Positions 23,979 through 25,555 of a DNA stretch of 25,555 bases are shown piece after piece. The position numbers were made by a program, and so were the translations under genes. Every line of letters begins with the position of its first letter. Positions within the stretch are counted from its first letter, which is position 1. The stretch lies in the NCBI GenBank assembly GCA_900551895.1, contig URXX01000018.1:1-25555 (forward strand). Reading direction: 5' to 3'. Below the pieces are notes generated by a model. The model was given only the letters and a program-made list of their open reading frames with translations. It did no database searches and was not told where the DNA came from. The stretch comes from an uncultured Lachnospiraceae bacterium (GTDB lineage: Bacteria; Bacillota; Clostridia; Lachnospirales; Lachnospiraceae).

Positions 23979-25151
23979 CTACTTACATATTTCCTCTTTG
24001 AAACTTGTTCCGTCTGTTGTAATCTCCAATCCAAACATATCCAAAATAGTTGCAGAAATATCGGCAAAAGTTTTACGCGTACCTAAATTTACTCCTTCTT
24101 TGACAGATTGTCCGTAAGCCAAGAACGGTACACATTCCCTCGAATGATCTGTTCCTTTAAATCCCGGATCACAACCATGATCCGCAGTAATCATCAAAAC
24201 ATCTTCCGGCTGCATTCTCTCCATAAATGTTCCCAGTTGTTTATCAAATGTTGTTGCCGCTTTCGCATATCCTGCAATATCATTTCTATGACCGTACAAC
24301 ATATCAAAGTCAACAAGGTTTACAAAACATAATCCGTTAAAATCTTCGTCCTGCAACGCAATCGTCTTATCCATACCGTCCACGTTATCTTTAATTCTCT
24401 GCGTATGTGCAATTCCTTTGCCCGCAAAAATATCGTAAATCTTACCTACTCCATATGTGTCATATCCTTCTTCCTGCAAAATATCCAACATCGTATCTTT
24501 TGGCGGAAGCAAAGAAAAATCATGTCTGTTCGCCGTTCTTTTAAAATTCGGTGCTGCATCTGTAAACGGTCTTGCAATAACTCTTCCCACTCCATGCTCT
24601 CCTGTCAGAAGTTCTCTCGCAATCTCACAATAACGATACAATTCCTCCACCGGAACAACATCTTCATGTGCCGCTATCTGAAAAACACTGTCCGCCGATG
24701 TGTAAACAATCAATTTGCCCGTACGAATATGCTCCTCTCCGTAATCACGGATAACATCTGTTCCCGAATATGGAAGATTACAAAGAACGCCTCTTCCCGT
24801 TCTCTTTGAAAATTCGTCCAGCAATTCTTTCGGAAAACCATTCGGATAAGTCGGAAGCGCCTGCGGTGAAATAATTCCTGCTATTTCCCAATGACCTATT
24901 GTCGTATCTTTCCCTTTTGACGCCTCCTGAAGTCTGCCATAGGACCCTGTAACTTTTTCCGGCTTCTCCAAATAATCCACTCCGTCAATCAATGAAAGTC
25001 CCAATCTGTTCATATTAGGCGTATCATATTCCGAAGACTGCGTAATCGTGTGTAACGTATTTGCACCTTCGTCTCCAAAACTTGCCGCATCAGGTGCATT
25101 TCCAATTCCAAAACTATCCAGTACAATTAAAAATACTCTCTGTCTACCCAC
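23979..25151 (-). CDS. deoB: Phosphopentomutase
   Basis: 390 aa. It interconverts ribose- or deoxyribose-1-phosphate and the 5-phosphates, linking both nucleoside phosphorylases to DeoC and the pentose phosphate pathway. As a member of the alkaline phosphatase superfamily with two manganese ions, it shows LDSFGIGNAPDA near residue 11, GKDTTIGHWE with the phosphorylated Thr83 equivalent, NLVDFDMLYGHRND near residue 280 and TADHGCDPGFKGTDHSRE near residue 320. The start is GTG at 25151, seven bases after AAGGAG. It is the first gene of the nucleoside cluster; the 215 bases before it, up to tRNA-Cys, hold a hairpin and promoter-like sequences but no gene. Confidence 0.95.
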   Translation of the reverse strand: MGRQRVFLIVLDSFGIGNAPDAASFGDEGANTLHTITQSSEYDTPNMNRLGLSLIDGVDYLEKPEKVTGSYGRLQEASKGKDTTIGHWEIAGIISPQALPTYPNGFPKELLDEFSKRTGRGVLCNLPYSGTDVIRDYGEEHIRTGKLIVYTSADSVFQIAAHEDVVPVEELYRYCEIARELLTGEHGVGRVIARPFTDAAPNFKRTANRHDFSLLPPKDTMLDILQEEGYDTYGVGKIYDIFAGKGIAHTQRIKDNVDGMDKTIALQDEDFNGLCFVNLVDFDMLYGHRNDIAGYAKAATTFDKQLGTFMERMQPEDVLMITADHGCDPGFKGTDHSRECVPFLAYGQSVKEGVNLGTRKTFADISATILDMFGLEITTDGTSFKEEICK

Positions 25152-25194
25152 TACTTTTCTCCTTTTCTATGCGTTTCCGAGTTAATATAGTTCA

Positions 25195-25217
25195 ATTATA
25201 TATGATTATTTCAATCA
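25195..25217 (-). promoter_or_regulatory. Candidate deoB promoter with operator-like inverted repeat in the spacer
   Basis: On the minus strand a perfect TATAAT (25195-25200) is preceded by TGATT-N5-AATCA (25203-25217) in the spacer, while the -35 position (17 bases away) is only TTTTTT. A weak -35 plus an inverted repeat suggests regulated transcription, perhaps by the Crp/Fnr-type protein of the cluster. Confidence 0.35.
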
Positions 25218-25218
25218 A

Positions 25219-25240
25219 AAAAAGGACTTGTGTCCTTTTT
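25219..25240. terminator. Hairpin with A- and T-tracts upstream of deoB
   Basis: AAAAAGGAC (25219-25227) pairs with GTCCTTTTT (25232-25240) around a TTGT loop, flanked by A and T runs, so it can terminate on both strands. There is no gene between it and the tRNA-Cys terminator, so on the minus strand it may act on a leader transcript (attenuator) or block read-through. Confidence 0.65.
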
Positions 25241-25256
25241 TATATCTTCTTTTATA

Positions 25257-25262
25257 ATTATA
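25257..25262 (-). promoter_or_regulatory. Perfect -10 hexamer upstream of the deoB leader hairpin
   Basis: TATAAT on the minus strand lies about 17 bases before the hairpin at 25219-25240. The best -35 nearby (ACTTTA, spacing 16) is poor, so this is a tentative promoter for a leader RNA. Confidence 0.3.
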
Positions 25263-25334
25263 CTCTTTTACTCCATATTAAAGTGTGGGAATTTTAGAGA
25301 ATTTATGCATTTAAAGAAATTTTTTCTACACAAC

Positions 25335-25362
25335 AAAAAACACCGCAAATATTTGCGATGTT
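25335..25362 (-). terminator. Intrinsic terminator after the second tRNA-Cys
   Basis: A 12-bp stem (25339-25350 with 25351-25362, one G-U pair on the minus strand) is followed by a T-tract of six. It begins five bases after the tRNA 3' end and closes the Glu-Cys tRNA unit. Confidence 0.8.
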
Positions 25363-25366
25363 AAAA

Positions 25367-25437
25367 AGGCGCCAACCAGATTTGAACTGGTGATAGAGGT
25401 GTTGCAGACCTTTGCCTTACCACTTGGCTATGGCGCC
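25367..25437 (-). tRNA. tRNA-Cys (GCA), copy 2
   Basis: 71 bases, identical at every position to the copy at 13075-13145, with anticodon GCA and no encoded CCA. It follows tRNA-Glu by 43 bases in the same orientation, so both are probably processed from one transcript. Confidence 0.95.
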
Positions 25438-25453
25438 ATATTGAATTGTTTAA

Positions 25454-25475
25454 ACCACAAGACTTTTCTTGTGGT
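25454..25475 (-). other. Hairpin between tRNA-Glu and tRNA-Cys
   Basis: ACCACAAGA (25454-25462) pairs with TCTTGTGGT (25467-25475) around a four-base loop. The minus strand continues TTTAAAC, too poor a U-tract for efficient termination. It may be a weak terminator or a processing stem in a tRNA precursor. Confidence 0.6.
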
Positions 25476-25480
25476 CTGAA

Positions 25481-25552
25481 TGACTCCTACGGGAATCGAA
25501 CCCGTGTTACCGCCGTGAAAGGGCGATGTCTTAACCGCTTGACCAAGGAGCC
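25481..25552 (-). tRNA. tRNA-Glu (TTC)
   Basis: 72 bases with a full cloverleaf: acceptor GGCTCCT/AGGAGTC (one G-U pair), anticodon loop CTTTCAC with anticodon TTC, T-stem ACGGG/CCCGT around TTCGATT, discriminator A. CCA is not encoded. It is complete, three bases from the window edge. Confidence 0.96.
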
Positions 25553-25555
25553 TGA

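Noticed and set aside
25165..25185. A CcpA (cre) site around GGAAACGCATAG before deoB
   Set aside because: It matches only about half of the conserved positions of the cre consensus.
25152..25366. A purine or other riboswitch in the deoB leader
   Set aside because: Apart from one short terminator-type hairpin there is no multi-stem junction or conserved core that I can recognise.
13074..25437. Genomic island integrated at tRNA-Cys, with the second copy as attachment site
   Set aside because: Both copies are full-length tRNA genes with their own terminators, and no integrase, phage or conjugation gene lies between; the content is core metabolism.
1..25555. CRISPR array, insertion sequence, prophage or toxin-antitoxin pair
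   Set aside because: No regularly spaced repeats, transposase, phage or toxin motifs were seen in any part of the window.

Overview
The window looks like chromosomal DNA from a low-GC, Gram-positive, strictly anaerobic gut Firmicute, most likely a Lachnospiraceae relative. This is inferred from strong AGGAGG-type ribosome binding sites, TTGACA/TATAAT-like promoters, intrinsic terminators, an oxygen-sensitive anaerobic sulfatase-maturase-type radical SAM enzyme, a GH112 phosphorylase for host-type glycans and a Firmicute-style nucleoside operon. The species cannot be fixed from the sequence alone. I see no phage, insertion sequence, transposase gene or CRISPR array. Nearly all genes right of position 5200 are on the minus strand.

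Left part (1-5200). A minus-strand pair, a LysR regulator followed by an anaerobic sulfatase-maturating-type enzyme, is divergent from a plus-strand pair of half-size ChrA-type anion transporters. The two promoters appear to overlap on the same -10 bases. Two tandem AraC-type regulators follow, starting from a strong promoter that overlaps the second chrA stop codon. They end at a perfect 29-bp inverted repeat and then a bidirectional terminator.

Middle part (5200-14160). This holds a GH112 1,3-beta-galactosyl-N-acetylhexosamine phosphorylase (mucin or milk glycan disaccharides), an M42 metallopeptidase, and a small unrecognised one-pass membrane protein bracketed by two identical 43-bp terminators. 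Then come a fused ThrE-type threonine/serine exporter, a large surface protein (parallel beta-helix, Ig-like domain, unusual PKTAD sorting-type tail), a tRNA-Cys and a YjdF/DUF2238 membrane protein.

Right part (14160-25555). An eleven-gene, minus-strand nucleoside uptake and salvage cluster reads deoB - cdd - ABC ATPase - two permeases - pyrimidine-nucleoside phosphorylase - deoC - BMP lipoprotein - (hairpin) - add - Crp/Fnr-type regulator - purine nucleoside phosphorylase. The BMP lipoprotein, ATPase and permeases import nucleosides. Cdd and Add deaminate cytidine and adenosine. The two phosphorylases release base and (deoxy)ribose-1-phosphate. DeoB converts this to the 5-phosphate, and DeoC splits deoxyribose-5-phosphate into acetaldehyde and glyceraldehyde-3-phosphate. 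The embedded Crp/Fnr protein is a candidate local regulator. Upstream of deoB lie a hairpin, promoter-like sequences and a small inverted repeat, then a tRNA-Glu/tRNA-Cys pair whose tRNA-Cys is identical to the one at 13 kb.

No wholly new system is evident. The items most worth a second look are the long perfect palindrome at 5086-5154, the LysR/maturase/ChrA association, the duplicated terminator bracketing one small gene, and the leader architecture of the nucleoside operon.
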